Shown in pieces: positions 16,091 through 24,992 of a stretch of 64,000 nucleotides of DNA. The position numbers were made by a program, and so were the translations under genes. Every line of letters starts with the position of its first letter. Positions within the stretch are counted from its first letter, which is position 1. The notes beneath the pieces are model-generated. The model was not told the DNA's origin. It saw only the letters and a list, made by a program, of their open reading frames with translations, and did no database searches. Source of the stretch: Apopatosoma sp963618495 (GTDB lineage Bacteria > Bacillota > Clostridia > Oscillospirales > CAG-272); assembly GCA_963618495.1 (NCBI GenBank), contig CAVESF010000006.1, forward strand, positions 1-64,000. Reading direction: 5' to 3'.

Positions 16091-16771
16091 CTACCTCGCT
16101 TTTATTATTTCCACCGTGAGTTTCTTTTCCCTGTGCTTCTTCTGTGCGCGCTTTATCACGACATAGACAAGCACATAGAGTACGGCGGCAACGCCAAGCC
16201 CTGCATAGACATCGAGCATGGAATGCTGCTTTATGAAAACGGTGGACGCCGTTATGAGCAATGCCAGCACAAGTCCCGATATGTTGAGCCATATTTTCTT
16301 TCCGAACCTGCTGTCGCAAAGACCGAAATAGGCGGCGAAAGCACCTACCACATGAAGGCTCGGGAGAACATTCGTATTTGTATCAATCTTGTACATGGCA
16401 CCGACCATGCGCGTGAAAATATTGTCATGTGCAAAGCTCTCGGGACGCAGATTCTGCCCGTTCGGGAAGAGTGCCATGAATATGACGCCTGCCGTAAAGC
16501 CTATGGCGATAAACCACATATATCTGCGGAATTTATCCCCATCCTCAAAGATGAGCCATATGCCGACAGCACCCATGAAAGGATACCAGAGATAATAAAA
16601 AATTACAAAATATTCGCAAAAAGGTATCACATCGTCAAGCGGGGTATACGATACCCAGTAGTCGGCATTCCAGCCTATGTAATGTTCGAGCAGGAAAAAC
16701 GCGATAAGGTATATCGGCAGATAGAGCGCCCAGAGCGCGTGCCTGTATTTTTTGAATATTTCTTTCTTCAT
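16091..16771 (-). CDS. PAP2-superfamily membrane phosphatase
   Basis: Multi-pass membrane protein (226 aa). PSLHV and KQHSMLDVYAG match the second and third motifs of the PAP2/phosphatidic acid phosphatase superfamily; the first motif (KxxxxxxRP) is weak. Enzymes of this group remove or transfer phosphate from lipid phosphates or inositol-phosphate head groups. I chose ATG 16771 because CGGAGGAC lies directly upstream; an in-frame ATG 14 codons earlier lacks this and would overlap the gene before. About six hydrophobic segments are visible. Confidence 0.83.
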   Translation of the reverse strand: MKKEIFKKYRHALWALYLPIYLIAFFLLEHYIGWNADYWVSYTPLDDVIPFCEYFVIFYYLWYPFMGAVGIWLIFEDGDKFRRYMWFIAIGFTAGVIFMALFPNGQNLRPESFAHDNIFTRMVGAMYKIDTNTNVLPSLHVVGAFAAYFGLCDSRFGKKIWLNISGLVLALLITASTVFIKQHSMLDVYAGLGVAAVLYVLVYVVIKRAQKKHREKKLTVEIIKAR

Positions 16772-16784
16772 TTTGTCCTCCGTT

Positions 16785-17360
16785 TTATCTTGTGACATTT
16801 GAGAGGACGACATTTTTGGAGCTGTAATATTTCATTGCGTTCAGGAGAACACCCGATACATTGAAATATACCTTTGTGTCTCCGTATGCGGCAAAATAGA
16901 GATTTTCGGAATACTTGCAGGAGGAATAGTCAAGCACCTGCGCGAAATTTCCGTTTTCCTTTTCGCCGTATTCTCCGCCTGCGGGAGCAATTATCTCGGC
17001 ATCGGCTATGCGGCGGCGGAAAACTTCCTTTGCCTTGCCGTAGCCGTTTACGCGGTAAATATAGAGCTCACCCTTGCAGGTAACATATGTATATTCGATA
17101 TTCGTATATTTCCATGTGAAAAAGCAGAGTATCCACAGGAAAAGGGGAAGCGCCGCGATGACGGGCGGCATCTTCACCAGAACGAGGAATACGGTGCAGA
17201 AAGCCGCCGCAAAAGCGATATAAAGGAGCACAAGAAGCAGTTTCTTTCTCTTGAGAGATTTGTCATGCAGGCGTTTCACGGTATATTCCGAGTAGCCTGT
17301 GCCCTCATTTTCGGCATTGAACGGTATGCTTCTCTTCTGAATCTTGTCTTTCTTTGCCAT
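16785..17360 (-). CDS. hypothetical two-helix membrane protein
   Basis: 191 residues. A basic N-terminal region (to about residue 40) is followed by two adjacent hydrophobic helices (about 41-62 and 64-82). A cytoplasmic beta-rich domain then begins IEYTYVTCKGELYIYRVNG and resembles a PH-like fold. The pattern recalls an uncharacterised Firmicutes family (possibly DUF6106), but I cannot confirm it. It lies 16 bases after the DUF1667 gene and 13 bases before PAP2, so it is co-transcribed. Function unknown. Confidence 0.75.
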   Translation of the reverse strand: MAKKDKIQKRSIPFNAENEGTGYSEYTVKRLHDKSLKRKKLLLVLLYIAFAAAFCTVFLVLVKMPPVIAALPLFLWILCFFTWKYTNIEYTYVTCKGELYIYRVNGYGKAKEVFRRRIADAEIIAPAGGEYGEKENGNFAQVLDYSSCKYSENLYFAAYGDTKVYFNVSGVLLNAMKYYSSKNVVLSNVTR

Positions 17361-17376
17361 CTTCGTCTTTCCTTTC

Positions 17377-17733
17377 TCAGTCTATATTTGAGGTGGCGAT
17401 GATATCAGTCTCTCCGAGGATATCTTTTATCACAACGTCGCCTATCTTCACAGGTGCGCTTATCGTCGCCGCGCGGATGATATCCATCGCTTCAAACATT
17501 TTTGATTTTGTTATCGGGGCGGCGCTCTTGACGGAAACGAAAGCGTCCTCTCTGTTATCCACCTTGACTATGGAAGTGACAACTCTCTTCGGATCCGTCA
17601 TTTCGGTTATGCCGTAGGTCTCGCCGCGCTTGCAGGTATTTCCAGTGACGGTTATCGTGCCGTCGTCCGCCTGCGTGACGGTAAGCGAACAGCCCATCGG
17701 GCAGTTTATGCAAATCATTTCTCTTGTTTTCAT
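17377..17733 (-). CDS. DUF1667 iron-sulfur-type protein of the Glp cluster
   Basis: Small protein (118 aa) with an N-terminal CINCPMGC motif and later cysteine CKRGE, the hallmark of DUF1667. In Firmicutes this family is encoded with GlpA-like dehydrogenase and an FAD oxidoreductase and is thought to serve as an electron-transfer partner. I chose ATG 17733 with GAGGCGG nine bases upstream; a GTG four codons... three codons earlier sits too close to that site. The order GlpA, FAD oxidoreductase, DUF1667 is typical. Confidence 0.87.
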   Translation of the reverse strand: MKTREMICINCPMGCSLTVTQADDGTITVTGNTCKRGETYGITEMTDPKRVVTSIVKVDNREDAFVSVKSAAPITKSKMFEAMDIIRAATISAPVKIGDVVIKDILGETDIIATSNID

Positions 17734-17747
17734 TTTTATCACCCGCC

Positions 17748-19010
17748 TCAGTCCTCAAGTCCTATCGTTATGGTATCTGCGGACTTGTCTATCATTTCTC
17801 TCTTCAGAATAACAAATTCCATCTCGCCCGGGGCAAATTTGCGTCCCTTGCGCGTATAGAGCGGCTCGCCCTCGCCGGAGCGGACTACTATGCTCTTGTT
17901 TTTGAAAATGTCGGAAACGCGGAAGTATACTTTCACATTGTCCGTATCGGCATATACATCTATCGCCTGCGGAACCGTATAGCGAACGCCAGGTGCCGTC
18001 TTGACGGCTATTCTGCGCTCGGGTGCGGCGTCGTATTTGCCCATGGCAAATTCAGCCGCGGCATTTCCCGCTATCTCGGCTTCCTCGGAAACATAGTCTA
18101 CAAGGTCGTGAACATGGAGCACATTTCCGCAAGAGAAAATGCCTCTCTCTGCCGTCTCTCTGTTCTGATTTACGGTAGCGCCGCCCGTTATCGGGTCGTC
18201 GGCAATGCCTGCGTCGGTCGCAAGTCTGTTTTCGGGGATAAGTCCGCAGGAGAGCAGGAGCGTATCGCACTCAACATATTCGCGCGTGGAATCTATGGGT
18301 CTGCGGTTTTCGTCTACCTGCGCTATCGTCACGCCCTCGATTCTGTCGCTACCGTGAATCTCGGCAACAGTGTGGCTCAGGCGGAGCGGAATATTGAAAT
18401 CGTTGAGGCACTGAACAATATTTCTGTTCAGACCGCCGGAATAAGGCATCAGCTCGCATACCATCTTTACATTCGCGCCCTCGAGCGTCATGCGGCGCGC
18501 CATGATAAGACCGATATCGCCGCTACCGAGGATAACGACATTCCTGCCCGGCATTTTGCCCTTAAAGCGGATGAATTTCTGCGCCGTGCCCGCCGTATAG
18601 ATGCCTGCAGGGCGTGTGCCGGGGATGCTGAGCGCACCGCGGCTTCTCTCGCGGCAACCCATTGCCATGATGACAGTCTTTGTCTCAAGGATGCTCATGC
18701 CTGTCTGCGAGCTCATCACGGTCACTGCGTGACCGCCCTCGCAGCGGTCGATGGCAAGCACGGAAGCGTTTGTGATATAGGGGATTTCGCGTTCCTTCAC
18801 CATATCGATGTAGAGCTGTGCATACTCAGGTCCCGTCAGCTCGCGTCCGAACTTGTGCAGACCGAAGCCGTTATGTATGCACTGGCGGAGGATGCCGCCG
18901 AGTTGTGGTTCTCTTTCCACTATGAGCATATTGCGTATGCCCTTTTCATATGCGGCAACAGCCGCGCTCATTCCCGCGGGACCGCCGCCGATTATAACAA
19001 TATCATACAT
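17748..19010 (-). CDS. FAD/NAD(P)-dependent oxidoreductase (GlpB-like partner)
   Basis: Flavoprotein (420 aa) with N-terminal dinucleotide motif IGGGPAGMSAA and a second GxGxxG-type motif (ILGSGDIG). C-terminal residues lack a BFD domain. Homologues are encoded beside GlpA and DUF1667 and are proposed to pass electrons from glycerol-3-phosphate oxidation to NAD or another carrier in anaerobes. It starts 6 bases after the GlpA gene. Substrate assignment is by context only. Confidence 0.88.
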   Translation of the reverse strand: MYDIVIIGGGPAGMSAAVAAYEKGIRNMLIVEREPQLGGILRQCIHNGFGLHKFGRELTGPEYAQLYIDMVKEREIPYITNASVLAIDRCEGGHAVTVMSSQTGMSILETKTVIMAMGCRERSRGALSIPGTRPAGIYTAGTAQKFIRFKGKMPGRNVVILGSGDIGLIMARRMTLEGANVKMVCELMPYSGGLNRNIVQCLNDFNIPLRLSHTVAEIHGSDRIEGVTIAQVDENRRPIDSTREYVECDTLLLSCGLIPENRLATDAGIADDPITGGATVNQNRETAERGIFSCGNVLHVHDLVDYVSEEAEIAGNAAAEFAMGKYDAAPERRIAVKTAPGVRYTVPQAIDVYADTDNVKVYFRVSDIFKNKSIVVRSGEGEPLYTRKGRKFAPGEMEFVILKREMIDKSADTITIGLED

Positions 19011-19016
19011 TTCCCT

Positions 19017-20447
19017 TTACCTTGCCTTTCCGAGAAGCATATATGACTTCCCGCCGAATTTCGTTACCTGCTCCTCGGGTATACCAAGCTCGCGGGCAAG
19101 TATCTCTGTTATCACGGGTGCGCAGAAGCCTCCCTGGCATCCGCCCATTCCCGCTCTCGTGCGGCGCTTGACCGCGTCTACGCTTCTCGCCTGCGGATTT
19201 TTGTGTATCGCATCGAGAATCTCGCCCTCGGTTATCTTCTCGCAGAAGCATACGACATGACCGAATTTCGGGTCATGCTTTATAACCTCGTTCTTTTCCT
19301 CTGTACTCATATGCGAAAAGCGGCGTGAGGAAACGCGCTCCGGCTTGAAATCGCCCTTCTTTTCCATCGCCAGTCCCGCATTTTTCAGCATATCGCATAC
19401 ATAGAGCGCGATAGCGGGCGCGGAAGTAAGACCTGGGGATTCGATGCCGACAGTATTTATCGCGTGATTGCCGGAAGCGGAATATTCTATGATGAAATCC
19501 TCACTCTCCGAGCAGGAAGCGCGAAGTCCCGAGAAAGATGTTATCACCTTTCTGAAATTGAGCTTCGGAACGCTCTTGCATGCGGTATTTCTTACCATGG
19601 CAAGACCTGCGGCGCTTGTCGCGCGGTCGGTCTTTTCCGTCTTTTCCGAGGTAGGACCTATCATCAGGTTACCGTCCACGGTCGGCGTCACGAGGATACC
19701 CTTGCCGAGCTTTGTTGGAACCTGGAATATCGTGTGCGAAACCGTTTTGCCCTCTGTCTTGTCAAAGAGCAGATATTCGCCCTTCTTTGCAACAACGTTA
19801 TATTTGTCGCCGAGCATGGCGGCCACAGCGTCGCTGTAGAGTCCCGCCGCATTGACTATGTAGTGCGCTTCCACATACTCGTCGCCGCTCGATACCTTAT
19901 AGCCCTCGCCGCTCTTCTTTATCGCGGTGACGGGAAAATCGCAGCGGAGCGTCGCGCCGTTGTCCATAGCGTTGCCTATGGCGGCAATGGTCAGCTCGTA
20001 GGGGCAGACTATACCAGAGCTTGTGCAGTGCAGAGCGCATACCACGCTCTCGGAAAGATTCTTTTCAAGCTTTCTTGCCTCATCGCCCGAGATGACGGAA
20101 AGTCCCTCTATCCCGTTTGCGATGCCTCTTTCGTAAAGCTCCTGCACATGAGGAGCTTCCTCCTCCGAGAAAGCGAGCACGAGCGAGCCGTTATTCTTAT
20201 ACGGAACATCAAGCTCGCGGCAAAGCTCGCGGAACATGCCGACGCCCTCGGCATTCAGCTTCGCCTTCAGCGTCCCAGGGACGGGGTCGAAACCGCCGTG
20301 AACTATCGCGCTGTTCGCTCTTGTGGCGCCCATCGCGACATCGTCCTCCTTTTCGAGGATGCATATGTTCAGCCTGTATTTCGCAAGCTCGCGGGCGATA
20401 AGACCGCCGACAACGCCGCCTCCTATAATCGCAACATCATAAATCAT
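19017..20447 (-). CDS. anaerobic glycerol-3-phosphate dehydrogenase-like flavoprotein
   Basis: FAD-dependent DAO-family enzyme (476 aa), close in layout to GlpA: FAD motif IGGGVVGGLIARELA at the start, a substrate domain, and a C-terminal BFD-like [2Fe-2S] domain with CFCE and GGCQGGFC. It would oxidise glycerol-3-phosphate to dihydroxyacetone phosphate. The ATG at 20447 overlaps the stop of the HAD gene (ATGA), which indicates coupled translation and rules out the in-frame start 14 codons upstream. GGTGGAG serves as its binding site. Confidence 0.9.
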   Translation of the reverse strand: MIYDVAIIGGGVVGGLIARELAKYRLNICILEKEDDVAMGATRANSAIVHGGFDPVPGTLKAKLNAEGVGMFRELCRELDVPYKNNGSLVLAFSEEEAPHVQELYERGIANGIEGLSVISGDEARKLEKNLSESVVCALHCTSSGIVCPYELTIAAIGNAMDNGATLRCDFPVTAIKKSGEGYKVSSGDEYVEAHYIVNAAGLYSDAVAAMLGDKYNVVAKKGEYLLFDKTEGKTVSHTIFQVPTKLGKGILVTPTVDGNLMIGPTSEKTEKTDRATSAAGLAMVRNTACKSVPKLNFRKVITSFSGLRASCSESEDFIIEYSASGNHAINTVGIESPGLTSAPAIALYVCDMLKNAGLAMEKKGDFKPERVSSRRFSHMSTEEKNEVIKHDPKFGHVVCFCEKITEGEILDAIHKNPQARSVDAVKRRTRAGMGGCQGGFCAPVITEILARELGIPEEQVTKFGGKSYMLLGKAR

Positions 20448-21268
20448 TTTGCTTCTCCACCTTTCAGTATATCCAGTATCACGCCGCAATCTTCAAAAAT
20501 CGCGTCGGATTTGATTTCATGAGCCTTTGCCTGCTCGAGCGTCGTTTCGCCGCTGAGCACGAGCAAGGTTTTTGTTCCGGCATTGACGCCGCTCGCGATA
20601 TCAGTATATATACGGTCGCCCACAACAAGCGTGTTCTCCGCGCATACGCGGCTGTCCAGCTTATTTATCCGCTCTATCGCGAAAAGCGGCATTTCGGGTC
20701 TCGGCTTGCCTATGTAATATGGCTTTTTGCCCGTAGCATTCGTTATCATCGCGCATACGGAGCCGCAATCAGGCACATATCCGTACTCTGTCGGGCAGAC
20801 GAGGTCGGGATTTGCCGCGATGAAAGGAATATCGCGCGTCAGCAGCTTGGACATCGCCTCCAGCTTGGCAAAGGTCAGCTCCGTATCAAATCCCGTGACG
20901 ACGGCTTCTATATCCTCGCTGTAGCTGTCATGGATGTTTTTCACACCGTTTTCGGCAAGCTCGGAAAGGAACGAGCGCGTTCCCGAAACGAAAAGCTTCT
21001 TTCCCGCGAGGTTCTTTTTGAGATAATCGGCAGTCGCCTGCGAAGATGTGATGAAATCGTTCTCCGTCGCCTCTATGCCAAGTCTCGCCAGCTTTTTCAC
21101 ATAGTCGGATACGCTTTTCGACGAATTATTCGTCATGAATAGGTAGTGGTTTCCCTTTTCGCGTATTGTTTTCAGCAGTTCCTTTGTAAAAGGGAAAAGA
21201 TTATCTCCGAGATAGATAGTCCCGTCCATATCAAAAAGGTAAAGCCGTATCTTTTTTACATCAAGCAT
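20444..21268 (-). CDS. HAD-IIA family phosphatase (NagD-like)
   Basis: Haloacid-dehalogenase hydrolase (274 aa) with motif I FDMDGTIYLG (D13, D15), motif II MTNNSS, and the late Asp motif VVGDRIYTD. Family members dephosphorylate small sugar or glycerol phosphates, including glycerol-3-phosphate and 2-phosphoglycolate. Placement as first gene of a glycerol-3-phosphate oxidation cluster suggests such a substrate (inference). AAGGAG lies about 12 bases before the ATG. The promoter at 21323-21351 drives the cluster. Confidence 0.9.
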   Translation of the reverse strand: MLDVKKIRLYLFDMDGTIYLGDNLFPFTKELLKTIREKGNHYLFMTNNSSKSVSDYVKKLARLGIEATENDFITSSQATADYLKKNLAGKKLFVSGTRSFLSELAENGVKNIHDSYSEDIEAVVTGFDTELTFAKLEAMSKLLTRDIPFIAANPDLVCPTEYGYVPDCGSVCAMITNATGKKPYYIGKPRPEMPLFAIERINKLDSRVCAENTLVVGDRIYTDIASGVNAGTKTLLVLSGETTLEQAKAHEIKSDAIFEDCGVILDILKGGEAK

Positions 21269-21322
21269 TCTTTTTTCTTTCTCCTTGCCTTCTCGGCATA
21301 TAAAATCCATTTTAACTTTTTC

Positions 21323-21351
21323 AGTATAGCACAAAACTATCGATTTTACAA
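21323..21351 (-). promoter_or_regulatory. promoter of the HAD-GlpA-to-esterase cluster
   Basis: On the - strand TTGTAA (21346-21351), 17 bases, TATACT (21323-21328), with TG one base before the -10 (TGCTATACT). It lies 55 bases upstream of the HAD start codon. Confidence 0.7.
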
Positions 21352-21379
21352 GAGATAATATAATTAAAATATAATCTTT

Positions 21380-21835
21380 TTATATAGAGTATTCAGTGAA
21401 TTTGCCGAATACCGCAAGAACCTCGCGCTCTACCGCCTCTGCCGCTTCCCTGCTCCCCTTGATAAAAATCACGCTGTCGCCGCAGGCAAAAAATGCGGCA
21501 ATCTCCGCAGGGTCGCACGGCGGGCGTTCATATGCGGAGCGCAGAAACGCCGCCGTTTCACCGGCATCACCGGAAGCGCGGATATACCATATCTCCGTCC
21601 CCTCTGCCGAGAAATCGGGACGATAGACCGTCGCTTCGGCGATATATTTCGCATAATCGTCGGCGCCTATTGACAGCATATAGCTGTCCTCTGCACACAC
21701 CTCCTCCGAGAAATACGGCTCGCCGCGAAATGCCGTCCGCGCCAGCCGTTCTCCCTCGCTTGCACCCTCGGCGAAAACGACGGCGCAGAGCGTCGCCGCC
21801 ACCGCCGCAAAAATAAGAAATCTGCATTTTTTCAT
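21380..21835 (-). CDS. secreted small protein, DUF4358-like
   Basis: 151 residues with an N-terminal signal peptide (KKCRFLIFAAVAATLCAVVFAEGA). The mature part has the look of DUF4358: an early acidic strand region, a central segment (EIWYIRASGDAGETAAFL), and a late hydrophobic strand (DSVIFIKGS) followed by a helix. That assignment is tentative. GGGAGG lies just before the ATG. It follows polA by 56 bases on the same strand and may share its transcript. Function unknown. Confidence 0.7.
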   Translation of the reverse strand: MKKCRFLIFAAVAATLCAVVFAEGASEGERLARTAFRGEPYFSEEVCAEDSYMLSIGADDYAKYIAEATVYRPDFSAEGTEIWYIRASGDAGETAAFLRSAYERPPCDPAEIAAFFACGDSVIFIKGSREAAEAVEREVLAVFGKFTEYSI

Positions 21836-21891
21836 AAAAAATCCTCCCGAAAAAGATAACTTTATCTTCTGCCGCAGAGGACTTTTCTATA

Positions 21892-24372
21892 CTATTTTGC
21901 GTCGTACCATGTTTTGCCGCAACCGACTTCTACCGTCAGCGGGACGGAGAGCTTCACTGCATTTTCCATCTCGTATTTCAGCAGTTCCTTTGCCCGCTCA
22001 GCACAGGAAATGTGCGATTCTATTATCAGCTCGTCATGCACCTGAAGCAGGAGTTTTGCGTCAATCCCCTCCTTTTTCAGCCGCGCCGAAACATTTATCA
22101 TCGCCGCCTTGATTATATCTGCGGCACCGCCCTGTATCGGACTGTTCATCGCGACTCTCTCGCCGAAAGCACGCTCCGTATGCTTCTGCGAGGCAAGCTC
22201 GGGGATATATCTGCGCCTGCCGAAAAGCGTTTTCACATAGAGGTCGCGCTTTGCCTGCTCTGTGATATTATGCAGATATTCGCGCACTTTCGGATAGGAG
22301 CAGAGGTAATTTTCTATATATTCGCCCGCCTGCTTGCGCGAAATATGCAAATCTCCCGCGAGCGAAAATTCGCCCATGCCGTACATTATTCCGAAATTGA
22401 CCGCTTTCGCCCGCTTTCTCATTTCCACAGTCACCATATCTTTCGTCACGCCGAAAATGCGCATCGCCGTATCCGTATGGATATCGAAGCCGGATTCGAA
22501 AGCGTGTATCATATTTTCATCGCCCGAAACAGCCGCGAGCAAGCGCAGTTCTATCTGCGAGTAGTCGGCGTCTATGAGCAGATACTCATCGCTTTTTGCC
22601 GTGAAGAATTTTCGCAGTTCCCTGCCGAGTTCCGTTTTTATCGGTATATTCTGGAGGTTCGGCTCCGTGGAGGAAAGCCGCCCCGTCGCCGTCAGTGCCT
22701 GACGGAAGCTCGTGTGTACTCTGCCGTTTTCATCCGCCACCTTGCAGAGCCCGTCGGCATATGTGCTCTTTAATTTATCAACCTGCCTGTAGTCGAGAAT
22801 ATCGTCTATTATCGGGCTGTAAGGGCGCAGTTTTTCGAGAATCTCCGCTCCAGTGGAATAGCCGTTCTTCGTCTTTTTTATCGCGGGGAAGCCCATCTCA
22901 TCGAAAAGCACCGTACCAAGCTGCTTCGGCGAGTTTATATTGAATTCCCTGCCTGCGAGCATATAGATGCGCGAGGCATATTCGCCTTTCATCGCATCGA
23001 GCTGCCGTGAGAAAGCCGCAAGCTTCTCCGTATCCACGGTAAAGCCCTCGCGCTCCATCTCGAAAAGCACGCCCGTAAGCGGAAGCTCTATATCCGTATA
23101 GAGCGCAAGCTGTTCGGTTTTTTCAAGCTCGGTATACAGTTTATGATACAGCGAATATATGTCTTTTGCACAGTCCGCGCCACTTCCGGATTCATGCATC
23201 AACAGTCGCGAAGTCATCTTTGGCAGAGAGAAATCATTCTCGCCCGCGCCGCAGATATAGCCCATCAGCATCACATCATCGCAACTCGCGGTAGCGGTAT
23301 ATCCCGCATCAGCGAGCCTGTGCAGTAGCGATTTTTTATCGCAGCAGACATATTCCCCGCCCGAAGCGAACAGTGCCGCGCCCTCGGCAAAACTCATCTC
23401 TGCCGCGCTTTCGCCATCGTAGGTATAAGCCTTATCTTCATCGAAGTAAATCGCCGTGCGCCCGGGCGCATTGCTCTTCTCCATCCGCTCGGACACGGTA
23501 TGTGCGCCCGCCTCATCAAGCGCAAATTTCCTGATAAAAGCGGAAAACTCCAGCTTTATGCAAAGGTCGAGCATGGCGCGCTTGTCTATACCCTTATATT
23601 CCAGCTCCGAGAGCGAAATCCCAAGCGGCACATTGCGACTGATGGTTGCGAGCCACTGCGAGAGGTACGCGTTCTCCCTGCCCTCGGCAAGCTTTTTCTT
23701 CACGGATGGTGTGAGCGGCTTTTCGTCAAGCCCGTCATAGATTCCGTCGAGCGAGCCGTAGTCCGCGACAAGCTTCAGCGCCGTCTTTTCTCCGATTCCG
23801 GCAACGCCCGGGATATTATCCGAGCTGTCGCCCATCAGCGCCTTTACATCTATAAACTGCGCGGGAAGCACGCCGTATTTCTCCGTGAATTTTTCCGTAT
23901 CGTATTTCACGGGTTCGGCGTTCGTCGCGAGCATGACAAAAGTCTTGTCCGAGATAAGCTGGAGCGAATCCTTGTCGCCTGTGGCTACGCAGGTCTCTGT
24001 CCCCTCTTTCTCCGCCATCGCCGAAAGCGTGCCGAGAATGTCATCCGCCTCGTAGCCCGCAAGTTCAAGCGTATGCAGACCCATCGCGCGCATCATTTCC
24101 TTGGCATAGGGGAGCTGCATGAGAAATTCCTGTGGGGTCGGTTTTCTCGTTCCCTTGTAGTCGGAGAAGCGCTCATGGCGGAAAGTCGGCGTCTTCACAT
24201 CAAAGGCAACCGCCGCATAGTCGGGCTTCTGCTCGGCGATATGCCTGCTCACTATATTCACCATGCCGTATACTGCATTTGTGAAAAGTCCGTCGCGAGT
24301 GGTCAGCGGGCGTATGCCGTAAAAAGCCCTGCTCAGTATCGAATTTCCGTCTATCACGAGAAGTTTTTTCAT
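21892..24372 (-). CDS. polA: DNA polymerase I
   Basis: DNA polymerase I (826 aa) for repair and Okazaki fragment processing. The 5' nuclease domain occupies about residues 1-290 (LLVIDGNSILSRAFYG). The polymerase domain shows motif A DYSQIELRLLA (near 602), motif B RKRAKAVNFGIMYG (near 650) and motif C VHDELIIE (near 779). The middle domain (about 295-470) lacks the DxE and other acidic residues needed for 3'-5' proofreading, as in many Firmicutes. ATG 24372 is preceded by CGGAGGA. Confidence 0.97.
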   Translation of the reverse strand: MKKLLVIDGNSILSRAFYGIRPLTTRDGLFTNAVYGMVNIVSRHIAEQKPDYAAVAFDVKTPTFRHERFSDYKGTRKPTPQEFLMQLPYAKEMMRAMGLHTLELAGYEADDILGTLSAMAEKEGTETCVATGDKDSLQLISDKTFVMLATNAEPVKYDTEKFTEKYGVLPAQFIDVKALMGDSSDNIPGVAGIGEKTALKLVADYGSLDGIYDGLDEKPLTPSVKKKLAEGRENAYLSQWLATISRNVPLGISLSELEYKGIDKRAMLDLCIKLEFSAFIRKFALDEAGAHTVSERMEKSNAPGRTAIYFDEDKAYTYDGESAAEMSFAEGAALFASGGEYVCCDKKSLLHRLADAGYTATASCDDVMLMGYICGAGENDFSLPKMTSRLLMHESGSGADCAKDIYSLYHKLYTELEKTEQLALYTDIELPLTGVLFEMEREGFTVDTEKLAAFSRQLDAMKGEYASRIYMLAGREFNINSPKQLGTVLFDEMGFPAIKKTKNGYSTGAEILEKLRPYSPIIDDILDYRQVDKLKSTYADGLCKVADENGRVHTSFRQALTATGRLSSTEPNLQNIPIKTELGRELRKFFTAKSDEYLLIDADYSQIELRLLAAVSGDENMIHAFESGFDIHTDTAMRIFGVTKDMVTVEMRKRAKAVNFGIMYGMGEFSLAGDLHISRKQAGEYIENYLCSYPKVREYLHNITEQAKRDLYVKTLFGRRRYIPELASQKHTERAFGERVAMNSPIQGGAADIIKAAMINVSARLKKEGIDAKLLLQVHDELIIESHISCAERAKELLKYEMENAVKLSVPLTVEVGCGKTWYDAK

Positions 24373-24405
24373 GCGTTCCTCCGTTTGCCGTCTGCTTTTT
24401 TCTTT

Positions 24406-24434
24406 AGTATAGCACAAAAAGCGCGTTTTCGCCA
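24406..24434 (-). promoter_or_regulatory. extended -10 promoter of polA
   Basis: On the - strand TATACT (24406-24411) preceded by TGC, with a weak TGGCGA -35 (24429-24434) at 17 bases. It lies 34 bases upstream of the polA ATG. Confidence 0.5.
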
Positions 24435-24471
24435 TAGTTTGTTAAAAAATTTTTAACTTGCGCAAAATCGC

Positions 24472-24520
24472 TTGACGAAAGTTCAATTTTGAACTATAAT
24501 GCGATTGTTCAATTTTGAAC
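24472..24520 (+). promoter_or_regulatory. marR-tauE promoter with twin operators
   Basis: TTGACG (24472-24477) and TATAAT (24495-24500) are 17 bases apart. The 14-bp near-palindrome GTTCAATTTTGAAC occurs twice: at 24481-24494, filling the spacer, and at 24507-24520, covering the transcription start region. The copies start 26 bases apart. Position and symmetry fit binding sites for the MarR protein encoded directly downstream, which would repress its own operon. Confidence 0.85.
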
Positions 24521-24536
24521 CGTCACGGAGGTGCTT

Positions 24537-24992
24537 ATGAAGAAAAATACTTTCGCGGATTTCGCGATATGCATGGCAAAGAAATACGAACCTTTCCGCC
24601 GCCGTATAATGGAGCGTTTTTCGCTCTCGGCGGCAGAGGTGGATGTGCTGATGTTCCTCGCCAACAATCCCGAATACAATACCGCGGCACAGGTCTCGAA
24701 GATTCGCATGATACCGAAATCACATGTTTCGCTCGCGGTAAATTCACTCTCGGAAAAGGGACTTCTCATCAGAAAAAGCGGCGAAAACCGCAAGTCGGTC
24801 TGCCTCATTCCCTCAGAGAGTGCCGCTCCAGTCATCTCTTTCGGCAGAGAAATGCAGGATGCCTTTCAGGAGACGCTTTTTCTCGGCTTTTCAGCGGAGG
24901 AAAAAGCGGCATTTGACGCGCTGCATGAAAAGATGCGCAAAAATCTCGAAAACATGAAGAAATCAAAAGAAAAAGGAACCGAAAACAAATGA
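24537..24992 (+). CDS. MarR family transcriptional regulator
   Basis: Winged-helix regulator (151 aa). The HTH region (about residues 30-95) includes LSAAEVDVLMFLANNP and the recognition-helix stretch IPKSHVSLAVNSLSEKGLL, followed by a wing (RKSGENRKS) and C-terminal dimer helices. ATG 24537 is chosen because CGGAGGT ends five bases before it; a GTG two codons earlier overlaps that site. The stop overlaps the tauE start (ATGA). It probably represses itself and tauE through the twin sites at 24481 and 24507; the ligand is unknown. Confidence 0.9.
   Translation: MKKNTFADFAICMAKKYEPFRRRIMERFSLSAAEVDVLMFLANNPEYNTAAQVSKIRMIPKSHVSLAVNSLSEKGLLIRKSGENRKSVCLIPSESAAPVISFGREMQDAFQETLFLGFSAEEKAAFDALHEKMRKNLENMKKSKEKGTENK

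Noticed and set aside
21853..21868. Inverted repeat AAGATAA/TTATCTT between the DUF4358-like gene and polA as an operator
   Set aside because: It is short and AT-rich, lies between same-strand genes and has no promoter near it. It cannot be told apart from chance.
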